Shown here in pieces: positions 16,819 through 26,678 of a stretch of 64,000 bases of DNA. A program made the translations under genes and the position numbers. Each line of letters starts with the position of its first letter. Within the stretch, counting starts at the first letter, position 1. A model generated the notes under the pieces. That model had not been told where the DNA came from and did not search any database. It saw nothing but the letters and a program-made list of their open reading frames with translations. The DNA comes from Sulfolobus islandicus Y.N.15.51 (GTDB taxonomy: Archaea; Thermoproteota; Thermoprotei_A; Sulfolobales; Sulfolobaceae): contig NC_012623.1 of assembly GCF_000022485.1 (NCBI RefSeq), positions 2,196,501 through 2,260,500 of the forward strand. The letters are read 5' to 3'.

Positions 16819-17979
16819 ATGGAATTAAAAGTTACAAACAAGGCCTTCGCAATTGATATTTCACAAAGCAAACTAACAGCAGCAAAGGGAGAACTAGTAG
16901 TAGAACAAGAAAAATCAGCAGTATACGTCAAGGAGGTAAAGGAATTCAACCACGACAACGAGGGAATAGAGGAACTAATTAAATTCCTAGGAGAATATAA
17001 GGAAGGAATAATAGAGGCAACTGGAATATATTACTTCTACCTACACGAAAAACTAACGGAAAAAGGATACAAGGTAACAGTAATAAACCCACTACACCTA
17101 ACAGAAATACTAGGGAAAAAGACAGACAAACTCGACGCACAAAGGTTACTAGTAGCACACATGACCGGAGTAATCAAGGGATCATACATACCAACAGGAG
17201 AAATAATGGAGCTAAGAGAACTAACGAGATATAGGGAAAGCTTAGTAGAGAAGACAACACAAGTAAAGAACGAGATAAGGAAAATATTAGAATTCGCGGG
17301 ATATAAAATACAACCATTCGACAAGAAGGGAAGAAAACTACTTGAAAAGCTAGTAAAGGGGGAGGGACTAAGCAAGGAAGAGAAGGAGGAACTAAAAGAA
17401 AAACTAGGGAGAAACTTAAACGACGCGGAAAAACTAGCGTTAAAACAATTAGTTGAACTGTTAAAAAACTTGGAGAAAATGATTAAGGAGGTTGAGGATA
17501 TGATAATTTCCAAGATTCCAAAACCAGTAATTGAGTTGAGTAAGATCCCCGGAATTGGTTTGATTAGTGCTGCAACTATTTACGCTGAGTTCGGTGATGT
17601 TTCCCGTTTTTCCAGTTCTAAGGCTGCTAGGGCTTATGCAAGCTTTGCACCCAAAACTAAGCAGAGTGGTGATAGCGAGTCTCACTCCGGTATGATTAGG
17701 GGTAATAAGTATTTGCGTAGAGCTCTCTACTTGGTTGCCAAGGTTGCTAGGGGTCTTGAGCCTTTTAAAGGGTATTATGAGAGGCTTATTGCTAGGGGGA
17801 AGAGTGTTACTCAAGCTACTTGTGCTCTTGCCGGAAAGCTTGCAAGCATTTGTTATCATGTTATAAAGGACGGTGTTTACAAGGGAGTTGTCAAGAAGAG
17901 TTTTAGGATTCCTAGGGGTAAGGAAGTTAATGTCAAGGACTTCGACGTGGGAGACGCGCTAGACTCGTTATCCCCATAG
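16819..17979 (+). CDS. IS110-family DEDD transposase, copy 2
   Basis: 386 residues, similar throughout to the protein at 13619-14770. DEDD residues in FAIDISQSKL, IIEATGIYYFYL and KKTDKLDAQRLL. C-terminal Tnp domain with KIPGIGLISAATIYAEFGDVSRF, SGDSESHSGMIRGNKYLRRALYLVA. The gene is complete and preceded by an RNA-like leader, so this copy could be active. Codon choice changes midway, with A-rich codons before about 17450 and T/G-rich codons after it, which hints at a recombinant origin. Confidence 0.93.
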   Translation: MELKVTNKAFAIDISQSKLTAAKGELVVEQEKSAVYVKEVKEFNHDNEGIEELIKFLGEYKEGIIEATGIYYFYLHEKLTEKGYKVTVINPLHLTEILGKKTDKLDAQRLLVAHMTGVIKGSYIPTGEIMELRELTRYRESLVEKTTQVKNEIRKILEFAGYKIQPFDKKGRKLLEKLVKGEGLSKEEKEELKEKLGRNLNDAEKLALKQLVELLKNLEKMIKEVEDMIISKIPKPVIELSKIPGIGLISAATIYAEFGDVSRFSSSKAARAYASFAPKTKQSGDSESHSGMIRGNKYLRRALYLVAKVARGLEPFKGYYERLIARGKSVTQATCALAGKLASICYHVIKDGVYKGVVKKSFRIPRGKEVNVKDFDVGDALDSLSP

Positions 17980-18379
17980 GTTTGTTAGAGGCGTCAGCAT
18001 GTAGTGCCTTGTCCCAATAGGTAAGGGACTAACTACTAAAGTTAACGTAAACATAGGCACTTCAAGTGAGGTTGTAGACTTAGACATGGAATTACAGAAG
18101 GTAAAGGTTGCAAACAAGTGGGGAGATACTCTAATGGATTTATCAACGGGAGGAGACTTAGATGCCATAAGGAGGGATATAATAAAGGCATCAGATCTAC
18201 CAGTTGGTACAGTCCCAGTTTACCAAATTTTCATAGAGTCCTTTAAGAAGAAGTCTGGAGGAGCGTATTTTACTGAAGATGAATTACTAAACACAGTGGA
18301 AAAGCACTTAAAGGATGGGCTGAATCCTTTCTCACGTTAATAGAAATCTTTTTATATTTATTTATTATCAACCAATTTT

Positions 18380-19009
18380 GTGGAGAGACTACTGAGACCT
18401 AAGGAGGCTTGCCAACTACTCAGCATTTCATACTCAACACTCCTACGGTGGATTAGAGAAGGAAAAATAAGGGTGGTAACGACTGAAGGAGGGAAGTATA
18501 GGATACCTTACAGCGAGATAAAGAAGTACTTAGAAAGGAGGGAAGAGACGAGGGCTGTAATTTACGCAAGAGTTTCGTCAGCAGACCAGAGAGAAGACTT
18601 GGAAAGACAAATAAACTACCTAACAAATTACGCAACGGCAAAGGGTTACAAGGTAGTTGAAGTACTGAAAGATATTGCAAGCGGGTTAAACACACAAAGA
18701 AAAGGATTGTTAAGGCTATTCAAACTTGTTGAGGGAAGGAGTGTAGACATCGTATTAATAACATACAAAGATAGGTTAACAAGGTTCGGTTTCGAGTACA
18801 TTGAAGAGTTCTTCTCAACCATGGGAGTTAAGATTGAAGTAGTTTTTGGTGAGGAGCCCAAAGATGACGCACAAGAGCTAGTTGAGGACTTAATTTCCGT
18901 CGTTACATCATTCGCTGGGAAAATTTACGGAATGAGGAGTCACAAGAAAACACTCCTAGTTCAAGGTGTAAAAAAGTTAATAGGTGAGTTGAGTGGAGAG
19001 GACAGTTAA
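18380..19009 (+). CDS. tnpA: IS607-family serine recombinase TnpA, copy 2
   Basis: 209 residues with GTG start. MerR-like HTH, then the serine recombinase domain (VIYARVSSADQREDLERQ). Differs from copy 1 at a few residues (AD for TD, RLFK for KLFK, FEYIEEF for FEYLEEF) and stops four codons earlier at GEDS. Overlaps tnpB by 17 bases. Apparently intact. Confidence 0.92.
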   Translation: MERLLRPKEACQLLSISYSTLLRWIREGKIRVVTTEGGKYRIPYSEIKKYLERREETRAVIYARVSSADQREDLERQINYLTNYATAKGYKVVEVLKDIASGLNTQRKGLLRLFKLVEGRSVDIVLITYKDRLTRFGFEYIEEFFSTMGVKIEVVFGEEPKDDAQELVEDLISVVTSFAGKIYGMRSHKKTLLVQGVKKLIGELSGEDS

Positions 19010-20219
19010 GTTAAGGGTTAGGGTTGACTATTCTACATACTCAGCACTTAAGGAGGTCGAGAAGGAGTACAGAGAGGTTCTAGAGGAGGCAATAAATTAT
19101 GGGCTGTCAAACAAAACTACCTCCTTCACCAGGATTAAAGCTGGAGTTTACAAGACTGAGAGGGAGAAACATAAGGACTTACCCTCCCATTATATTTACA
19201 CCGCTTGTGAGGATGCAAGCGAGAGGTTGGATAGCTTTGAGAAGTTGAAGAAGAGAGGGAGGAGTTACACTGAGAAACCGTCTGTGAGGAGAGTTACTAT
19301 TCACCTCGACGATCATCTGTGGAAGTTCAGCCTCGACACGATTTCAATTTCCACAAAGAGGAGTAGGGTTTTCATTTCACCAACCTTCCCTAAGATCTTC
19401 TGGAGATATTATAATAAGGGATGGTTGATTGCGAGTGAGGCCAGGTTTAAATTGTTGAAGGGAAATGTTGTAGAGTTCTACGTCATTTTTAAGAGAGATG
19501 AGCCTAAACCTTATGAACCTAAAGCGTTTATTCCCGTCGACCTTAACGAGAATTCGGTCTCGGTGCTCATCAACAGTAAACCCTTATTGCTTGAGACTAA
19601 CACTAAGAAAATTACTCTGGGCTATGAGTATAGGAGGAAGTTGACAATCACTGGTAAGTCAACTAAGGATAGGGAAGTGAGGAGGAAGTTAAAGAGGCTG
19701 AGGGAGAGGGATAAGAAAGTAGACATTAGGAGGAAATTAGCCAAGCTGATCGTTAAAGAGGCTTTTGAAAGTAGGAGTGTCATAGTTTTAGAGGACTTGC
19801 CAAGGAGAACTCCAGAGCATATGATAAAGGACGTGAAGGATAAACAGCTTAGGTTGAGGATTTATAGATCTGCATTTTCCTCAATGAAGAATGCTATTAT
19901 TGAGAAGGCTAGGGAGTTTGGTGTCCCCGTGGTCTTAGTTAACCCATCTTATACTTCCACTGTTTGCCCAATTCATGGGGCGAAGATCGTTTACCAACTC
20001 GATGGGGGCGATGCCCCAAGGGTTGGTGTTTGTGAGAAGGGGAAGGAAAAGTGGCATAGGGATGTAGTTGCGCTGTACAACTTAGCGAAGAGGGCTGGAG
20101 ATGTGAGCCCCGTGCCGTTGGGCTCGAAGAAGTCCCATGACCCACCTATAAGGTGGTTGAGGGCTAAGTCCCTACACTCGATCATGAATGAACATAAAAT
20201 GATTGAAATGAAAGTGTAG
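18993..20219 (+). CDS. tnpB: TnpB RNA-guided nuclease, ISC1913 copy 2
   Basis: 408 residues with GTG start. Same domain order as copy 1 with RuvC acidic positions in [15 protein letters not shown] and [11 protein letters not shown] few substitutions (NYGLSNKT for NYGLVNKT, SLDTISI for NLDRISI, KKSHDPP for KESHDPP). Both copies appear complete, so two nearly identical nuclease genes with different adjacent guide sequences coexist. Confidence 0.9.
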   Translation: MERTVKLRVRVDYSTYSALKEVEKEYREVLEEAINYGLSNKTTSFTRIKAGVYKTEREKHKDLPSHYIYTACEDASERLDSFEKLKKRGRSYTEKPSVRRVTIHLDDHLWKFSLDTISISTKRSRVFISPTFPKIFWRYYNKGWLIASEARFKLLKGNVVEFYVIFKRDEPKPYEPKAFIPVDLNENSVSVLINSKPLLLETNTKKITLGYEYRRKLTITGKSTKDREVRRKLKRLRERDKKVDIRRKLAKLIVKEAFESRSVIVLEDLPRRTPEHMIKDVKDKQLRLRIYRSAFSSMKNAIIEKAREFGVPVVLVNPSYTSTVCPIHGAKIVYQLDGGDAPRVGVCEKGKEKWHRDVVALYNLAKRAGDVSPVPLGSKKSHDPPIRWLRAKSLHSIMNEHKMIEMKV

Positions 20220-20230
20220 GGACAAACGGA
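20083..20230 (+). ncRNA. Candidate TnpB guide RNA scaffold, ISC1913 copy 2
   Basis: Same hairpin series as copy 1 at the element's right end (GAGCCC/GGGCTC, CCACC/GGTGG, AGGG/CCCT). The flanking sequence beyond 20230 that would serve as guide begins AACTGGATTGGG, from thiC. Expression is inferred from the family. Confidence 0.42.
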
Positions 20231-20403
20231 AACTGGATTGGGAGAACATGATTTCTAAGCTAGTAGATCCGCAAAGGGCTTATCAAGTTTACACTCAGTT
20301 TGGTACTCCTAAAGTGAAAGCTTGTACCATGTGTGGTGGATATTGTCCAATGATGTGGGCTATGGATCAAGTTAGGAAGATAGGTTCTTCATCATCCCTA
20401 TAA

Positions 20404-21444
<1,041 letters not shown>

Positions 21445-21467
21445 AAATTACGCTAAGACATTACAGC

Positions 21468-21602
21468 GTTTACCCGTTGCGTAACTTATCCTTACTTTTA
21501 ATTCCGTCACGGGCACCCTATATAGGTTGAAAGGACCCACGTGGCAATGTTAGCTAATACTATGCTTGAAGTTTGAGCGAAAGATTTATTACTGAACGCC
21601 AC
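21468..21602. repeat. Composite dispersed repeats X and Y, copy 1
   Basis: Two adjoining blocks in the gap 21445-21937. Block X (about 21468-21525, core TAACTTATCCTTACTTTTAA) recurs inverted at 52298-52355. Block Y (21527-21602, starting GGTTGAAAGGACCCACGTGG) recurs directly at 51573-51650 with about one mismatch. Neither has an obvious coding sense here. The remainder of the gap (21603-21937) shows only a short minus-strand frame containing TDTAHEVLGGDKSVDGRVV that I cannot assign. Confidence 0.55.
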
Positions 21603-21937
21603 TACCCTCCCATCCACACTTTTATCACCCCCAAGAACCTCGTGAGCAGTATCCGTCATTAGTTGGGGGATCATCAATAAAAAATACATTAGTAATAATA
21701 TATAGACATAAACTCACATCAAAACGATATTTAGAATTGATTAAAACTAAGTAGTAGTTACGTAGAGGCGTTATAGTCTTTTTCTTGTTAGCTTAGTCAA
21801 TTTCCATAAATCCAATTATTATGACCTTTTCGTTTTGGAAGGGTAAAGTTTGGCGAAAAGTGCCAATAGCTAATAATAGTCTCATTTAACACTGCTAAGC
21901 AGTAATTGTTTAAATATGTATAAGTTAAGTATACAGT

Positions 21938-22744
21938 ATGACCTTCTCAATAGTCATTTACGACCCAGAGGAAAAAGCTTGGGGAGTGGGAGTGGCAAGT
22001 AAATTCTTAGCTGTAGGAGCTTTCGTACCTTGGTTGAGACCGAATGTGGGTGCAATAGCTACTCAAGCCTTAGCCAATTTAACTTATGGTGTAAATGGTT
22101 TATCATTACTAGAAAAGGGCTATAGTGCATCAGATACCATAAGAGTTCTAACTGAGTCTGACCCTTTAAGGGAAAAGAGGCAAGTCGGTATTGTCGACAC
22201 TAAGGGAAGTGCGGCAGCATTTACGGGAAAAGAATGCTATTCATATGCTGGACATATTGTTGGAAATAACTTCACTGTACAAGGCAATATATTGGCCGGA
22301 GAAGAGGTTCTAGATGCTATGGCAAAGGAGGCAGAAAGTAAGGGCAAAATTTACGAGAAAATTCTTAGAGCGCTAAAGGCTGGGGAAAGTAAGGGTGGAG
22401 ATAGGAGGGGAAAGCAGAGTGCTGCAATCATTGTTGTTAAAACTGTTGATAAGAGCGAGAAGGAGATTGATCCCTTGATTGTAGGGAAGTATGTAGACTT
22501 AAGAGTTGATGATAGTCAAGATCCCTTAAAGGATCTGGAAAGGCTTCTGGACTTATGGGTAGCTACTTTTATAGAAGAGGAGATGGTTAACGTTAAGGAT
22601 TATGAGAACCAAATAAGACAAGCATTAAACAAGTGGGGATATAATGATTTGAGAACTTGGGTTGAGATGAATAACTTAGAGGGAAAATATACGGGGGATA
22701 AGATAGGTAAAACGGTGTTGAAGATCTTGCTATCCAAAGAATAG
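21938..22744 (+). CDS. DUF1028 family protein (Ntn-hydrolase-like)
   Basis: 268 residues starting MTFSIVIYDPEEKAWGVGVASKFLAVG, which matches the DUF1028 family, thought to have an N-terminal-nucleophile hydrolase fold; the Thr after Met would become the nucleophile. Other family features are GAIATQALANLTYG and GNNFTVQGNILAG. The C-terminal 60 residues form a small helical domain (YENQIRQALNKWGY). A TATA-like TTTAAATATG lies about 30 bases upstream. Activity is unknown in the family. Confidence 0.85.
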   Translation: MTFSIVIYDPEEKAWGVGVASKFLAVGAFVPWLRPNVGAIATQALANLTYGVNGLSLLEKGYSASDTIRVLTESDPLREKRQVGIVDTKGSAAAFTGKECYSYAGHIVGNNFTVQGNILAGEEVLDAMAKEAESKGKIYEKILRALKAGESKGGDRRGKQSAAIIVVKTVDKSEKEIDPLIVGKYVDLRVDDSQDPLKDLERLLDLWVATFIEEEMVNVKDYENQIRQALNKWGYNDLRTWVEMNNLEGKYTGDKIGKTVLKILLSKE

Positions 22745-22969
22745 GTAACTTACTACATTTATGACGAAAACTGATATTTTTATCGAATTATATAATATAA
22801 ACACTAACAGCATAATGAGATTATTAACTCAACTATTTTTTCCTTAAATCTATTAACTATCTTACTAGATGGCATTTCGTTCTATGTCGAAAGGTTAAGA
22901 GTTTAAAAATTAATCTTCTATACAATGAGAAATAAAAAGATTAAATAATTAAACATTCATCTTTTAATT

Positions 22970-23149
22970 ATGCAGTATAAATGGATTGCCTTAAGCAATA
23001 CGACAATTGGAGTGTTAGTGGCTTCAATAAATGGTACAATAATACTAATCTCATTACCGGCAATATTTAGAGACATTAGCATTAACCCTTTCACTTCCTT
23101 TCAATACTTATTATGGATATTAACGCTAATGAAATACTTAGGAATTTAG
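22970..23149 (+). pseudogene. MFS transporter N-terminal fragment
   Basis: 59 codons: [30 protein letters not shown], the first membrane segment and signature of EmrB/DHA2-type drug exporters. After FQYLLWIL the family sequence is lost and a stop follows. About 90% of the transporter is missing. Confidence 0.7.
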
Positions 23150-23241
23150 TAGACGAAATGTTAAGCGATGTGGAAAATATCCCAGAACTACTACAAGGTT
23201 TAAGTAAAATACTTTCTAAAATAGGAAGCTCCAAAGACTAG
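23113..23241 (+). CDS. Small helical ORF, tail-to-tail with GH116 gene
   Basis: A 42-residue frame ([17 protein letters not shown], then [20 protein letters not shown]) in a different frame from the MFS fragment, overlapping the convergent GH116 gene end by 26 bases. It looks amphipathic and helical, so it may be the leftover 3' end of a gene fused to the MFS stub. Weak support. Confidence 0.3.
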   Translation: MDINANEILRNLVDEMLSDVENIPELLQGLSKILSKIGSSKD

Positions 23242-25201
23242 GACTGCCTACATAATGGTCTAGATAGTTAATTTCAGGCTTCCCAGTATAACAATTTATC
23301 CTGGACGGCTGATCCCATACCATACCGTTTCTCACCAAGTTATCCCATTCCTTCTTGCAAAAGCTTAGATCACCGACACCCTTCTTATAAGCTAACCAGC
23401 AAATGGCAAATACTAGTCTAGGCCAAGAGGAGTAAGTTTGAACACTCAAGTTAACAATCTTACCGTTTTCATCAACTAGGTTGGGAACACAATAGGGAGA
23501 GGCATTACCATTAAGTCTTATAATACTTTCTAAAGCACTCTTTATCATATTTTCATCGACAATATTTTCCAATTCCAATAAAGTAGTAAACCACTCACCG
23601 TATAGTTGGGCAAGAAATGAAGCCTTATCAACACCGTCCCATGCCTTGAAATACTTACCGTTGAACATTTTCCTAAACGCTTCTCTAGCAACATTTAACT
23701 TTTCATTAATAAAACCAACATAATTGCTGTCGCCAACTAACTTTGCAATTTCTCTCATTGCAATTAAAGAAGCTATGAAAAGTGAAGAGGTGTAACTATC
23801 ATGGCCCTTAATTATGGTAGCGTCAAATGCGTTATCCATTTCTCCTTCCATGAAAGGCAAGCCGTCTCTACACTGTCTTAACTCCCAATCCATGACTTTA
23901 ACTATAGTTGGGTAAACCTCTTTCAAGAAGTCGATATCGTTAGTGAACTTAAAGTACCTATAAACCAATAATATTAAGCTAGGATTCATATCCTTCCACT
24001 TAGGAGGAGAAGTAGTGCCATCAATGGGAGAATCCAAGGAGTGAAAACCCAGATCGTGGGGAACATAACCATCATTCCTTACGTAACTAATCAATAGCTT
24101 CAAAAACAACTTCTCCAACTCTGGGAACATTAAAATCACTGGTAGGGAGCCAAACTCATAACAGGTACCAATTGTACCTAAATATGGACAATTCTGCGGG
24201 GCTTCATAAATTGCAAATCTACCCTTCTCATCTAACCAAGTATTGGAGGATAGAATGTATGAACTATTTATTATTGCATCCCTTAACCACTCCTCCTTCA
24301 CATTTACAATATTGTGAAATATATCCTTTCTCAAGTGATCAAAGTTGTCCAAGAAATATTTCGCAATTTCTGAGGAATCCTTAAAGAAGTTCTCATAGTA
24401 ATGCCCATAGGGGTAAAAGACGTGTTTACCATTGAAATACCATGCAAACACATATCTCATTTCCTCCCCTTCTGATATTATAATACTTGCTGGATCATCC
24501 CTATGACCAGTTACCTCGTGAGGATTGTCCTCAATTTCCTCTCCCCTATTCAATTTAACCCAAGGCTCCTCGTTTTCGTATTGTGATAGCCAAAAGTTCA
24601 TCGTCTCGCTTGGTTTCCTCTTAAGGTTGTATTGCGTTATAATATCACTCACGTTGTTTGATATTAACGTAGTATTTCCCTTTGCCGGATCGTAATCGTT
24701 TGCCTTTAAGTTCTTATGAATAACGCCATTCCTTATACTTTCATTTACCCTCCCAATACTCACACTACCAACAATGTTTGGGAAGGATATTGCTACCTTT
24801 CCCTCCTTAATACCCTTAACTTTTAAACTAATTCCTATTGCAGGTAAGGACGAGTTCTTCAAGTCATTGGGGATTATTGGCGAAAACGCTTCCAATTCCA
24901 CTTCAACTTCATTACTCTTTCCCACTACTTTGACAACTGGATATTTTCCCTCATAAATAATTTCCCCTGGAAACTCACTTACCTTATATATTCCACCGTC
25001 CTTTTGGAAGATGAATCCCCTCTTGTCTTTAGGTTTTATGAATACGTGGAATCCTCTTAAAAGCTTAATGGGATTGCCCCAATTATTCCTTATCGTAACG
25101 TTGATTATTCTCACCTTGTTGTCGATTTCCAGTTTTCCAGTGCCAATTCCTCCCAGTGGAACTCCAGCCACTATCCTATCCTTGTCAGTGTATTTAACCA
25201 T
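23216..25201 (-). CDS. GH116 beta-glycosidase (SSO1353-like)
   Basis: 661 residues without a signal peptide. The N-terminal beta-sandwich starts YTDKDRIVAGVPLGGIGTGKLEI, the hallmark of GBA2-type GH116 enzymes; the C-terminal part is an (alpha/alpha)6 barrel. Candidate catalytic residues are the Glu in AIYEAPQNC (about E333) and Asp in NAFDATIIKG (about D460), two positions off the E335/D462 I recall for S. solfataricus SSO1353. That enzyme cleaves beta-glucosides and xylosides. It lies beside a secreted GH12 endoglucanase on the same strand, suggesting extracellular cutting of glucan followed by intracellular hydrolysis. Confidence 0.9.
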   Translation of the reverse strand: MVKYTDKDRIVAGVPLGGIGTGKLEIDNKVRIINVTIRNNWGNPIKLLRGFHVFIKPKDKRGFIFQKDGGIYKVSEFPGEIIYEGKYPVVKVVGKSNEVEVELEAFSPIIPNDLKNSSLPAIGISLKVKGIKEGKVAISFPNIVGSVSIGRVNESIRNGVIHKNLKANDYDPAKGNTTLISNNVSDIITQYNLKRKPSETMNFWLSQYENEEPWVKLNRGEEIEDNPHEVTGHRDDPASIIISEGEEMRYVFAWYFNGKHVFYPYGHYYENFFKDSSEIAKYFLDNFDHLRKDIFHNIVNVKEEWLRDAIINSSYILSSNTWLDEKGRFAIYEAPQNCPYLGTIGTCYEFGSLPVILMFPELEKLFLKLLISYVRNDGYVPHDLGFHSLDSPIDGTTSPPKWKDMNPSLILLVYRYFKFTNDIDFLKEVYPTIVKVMDWELRQCRDGLPFMEGEMDNAFDATIIKGHDSYTSSLFIASLIAMREIAKLVGDSNYVGFINEKLNVAREAFRKMFNGKYFKAWDGVDKASFLAQLYGEWFTTLLELENIVDENMIKSALESIIRLNGNASPYCVPNLVDENGKIVNLSVQTYSSWPRLVFAICWLAYKKGVGDLSFCKKEWDNLVRNGMVWDQPSRINCYTGKPEINYLDHYVGSPSLWSFLF

Positions 25202-25261
25202 GTCTTGTTATTTGAATAATAAGGTAAAAAAGGTTTAGAGTTTTTCGTTATTAAAAAATTA

Positions 25262-26266
25262 TTAGAGGAGAGTTTCATAGAAATTCGATATTGTCCATGA
25301 GAAGTAGGCTGTACCATTGGAAGTCATTGTTCCCCATTCCGTACCGAACTCCCAATCCGTTAAGTAATAGTTTGTAATGTTGTAGCTTGCGAAATTATTT
25401 AACGCTTTGATGAACAAGTTGGGCTCATATGCGACGTAACCATTTGTGACTTTCCAGCCATCTGGTCTAAATGCTATGTACTCCCAACCTCCCCATGGGA
25501 CGTTCTTCATCTTCCACACTTGGAAAGTGGCGTTGACTAGAGTGTGATTAATATATATTGGGATTACTACTTCTCCAACTTGTTGCCCAGCAGGCTGTAA
25601 ATTCTGACTAAATAACCAGACCATTATCTCAATGTCCCCATTACCTGGAGCAGTTCCGGGACTAAATGCTATTTGAGGCCTAACTATCCAAGCGTCAGAC
25701 GCAATATCGAAATTTATTGACGGGTCTAGCTTAGTTAAGTTTATGTAAAACGATACCATAAACGGTGTCATATTGCCTATCCTCATTGGGAATATGTTAC
25801 CTGCATATGAAGTATCCCAGGGTTTTCTGCCCACGTAAATTTCCGGATAGCCATTAGTCCACTGTAATGGATTAACTTGCGTTAAGTTGAAACTAACAGA
25901 GAGCGTACGAGTAAGCGGGTTAAAGACCATGGTATAGTTGCCATTCCAAGTTTTAGCATTCCACATGTTCACTTCAAGATAAAATGATGGTACAGTTGAG
26001 TTATTTAGATAAACTGGAGTTGGTGAACTAGCAGAGGATGTAACATAGATTAGCTGAGGAATAGAAGATGTAGTGGGCGTTACTGTTGTAGGTACGGTAT
26101 TGGTTGTTATGCTCATTAAAGTTGTGGTTTCGTTAGTGGTGACAGTTATTGATGATGTTTTGACATTAGGTGACTGATGGTGTAGGTAAATAGCTCCACC
26201 AATTACACCCACAACTATTATTACAATTATTGGAACTATAATGATATATAATTTATTCATTATCAT
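25262..26266 (-). CDS. GH12 endoglucanase, secreted
   Basis: 334 residues. N-terminal membrane segment (LYIIIVPIIVIIVVGVIGGAIYL), then a Thr/Ser/Pro-rich linker (to about residue 75), then the GH12 jelly-roll with candidate catalytic Glu in GDIEIMVWLF and DWEFGTEWG. Many Asn-X-Ser/Thr sequons fit an extracellular, glycosylated enzyme. Matches my memory of S. solfataricus SSO1354, active on cellulose-type beta-1,4 glucans at high temperature and low pH. Upstream of the GH116 gene on the same strand, 60 bp apart. Confidence 0.9.
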   Translation of the reverse strand: MIMNKLYIIIVPIIVIIVVGVIGGAIYLHHQSPNVKTSSITVTTNETTTLMSITTNTVPTTVTPTTSSIPQLIYVTSSASSPTPVYLNNSTVPSFYLEVNMWNAKTWNGNYTMVFNPLTRTLSVSFNLTQVNPLQWTNGYPEIYVGRKPWDTSYAGNIFPMRIGNMTPFMVSFYINLTKLDPSINFDIASDAWIVRPQIAFSPGTAPGNGDIEIMVWLFSQNLQPAGQQVGEVVIPIYINHTLVNATFQVWKMKNVPWGGWEYIAFRPDGWKVTNGYVAYEPNLFIKALNNFASYNITNYYLTDWEFGTEWGTMTSNGTAYFSWTISNFYETLL

Positions 26267-26273
26267 ATATCAC

Positions 26274-26612
26274 CTAGCTGACTTTCTCCCCGCCCTTAAA
26301 GGGCGATGGTTCCCCTTCCAGAGGGATCATCGTTCCCACCATCGATTCGGGTTTACATCTCTCATCTGGTGGGCAGTCGAGTGGATCAGAGATCCACTCC
26401 CATTCGAATAGGGGACTTTCATCCATAACGTCTAGTCCCTTAAGAGATACTAGATGCTCCTCCCACAGTCCCATTAAGCCCTCAATCGAGCTGGGGAGGA
26501 GCATTGTTAACATCACTAAAAGATATCTCAACAAGGAAGTATTTAAATATAAGGGGCTATCCATCCCCGTTGGCGAGGCTTTCCGCCCCCTTAACCTCCA
26601 ATTTTTGTAAAG
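26274..26612 (-). mobile_element. IS200/IS605-type remnant
   Basis: A GC-rich block with hairpins (CGCCCTTAAAGGGCG at about 26287-26301) and a minus-strand frame of 96 residues ending SPFKGGEKVS, which resembles the low-complexity C-terminal tails of TnpB proteins; no RuvC motif is present. Its right end, about 26574-26612 (GGCGAGGCTTTCCGCCCCC and onward), is repeated at 47274-47306. It sits directly upstream of the endoglucanase start. Confidence 0.4.
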
Positions 26613-26678
26613 TGAAAAGGTTTACGGTTAACTTTTATTAACGAATTAGCTTTTTATTCTTAGCTCACTATATCTCTT

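Larger units (their letters stand above)
16523..18007 (+). mobile_element. IS110-family element, copy 2 (about 1485 bp)
   Basis: Because thiC coding sequence flanks it, the ends are exact: host AGAAAA-CT at 16522/16523 and CT-TGTCCC at 18008. The core is CT and the uninterrupted target is TAGAAAA-CT-TGTCC. No inverted repeats and no duplication beyond the core. It shares left-end ACTCCTACGG and right-end TGTTAGAGGC...AGCATGT with copy 1. Confidence 0.88.
18318..20230 (+). mobile_element. ISC1913 (IS607 family), copy 2
   Basis: 1913 bp, collinear with copy 1 and differing by scattered substitutions. It is inserted in thiC, with GG at each junction and no target duplication. The flanking thiC parts are not contiguous in the protein family, so the insertion is associated with a deletion. 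Confidence 0.9.
16370..20402 (+). pseudogene. thiC: thiC (phosphomethylpyrimidine synthase) broken by two insertions
   Basis: Three pieces read as ThiC. 16370-16522: [16 protein letters not shown] to NAKYPSRK. 18008-18317: [47 protein letters not shown]. 20230-20402: [18 protein letters not shown] and the iron-sulfur cysteine cluster [12 protein letters not shown]. The first junction is an exact IS110 insertion (KL codon split at the CT core). At the second, ISC1913 sits where about 200 residues of the catalytic core are missing, so deletion accompanied or followed insertion. The enzyme that makes HMP phosphate for thiamine is therefore lost here. Confidence 0.85.
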
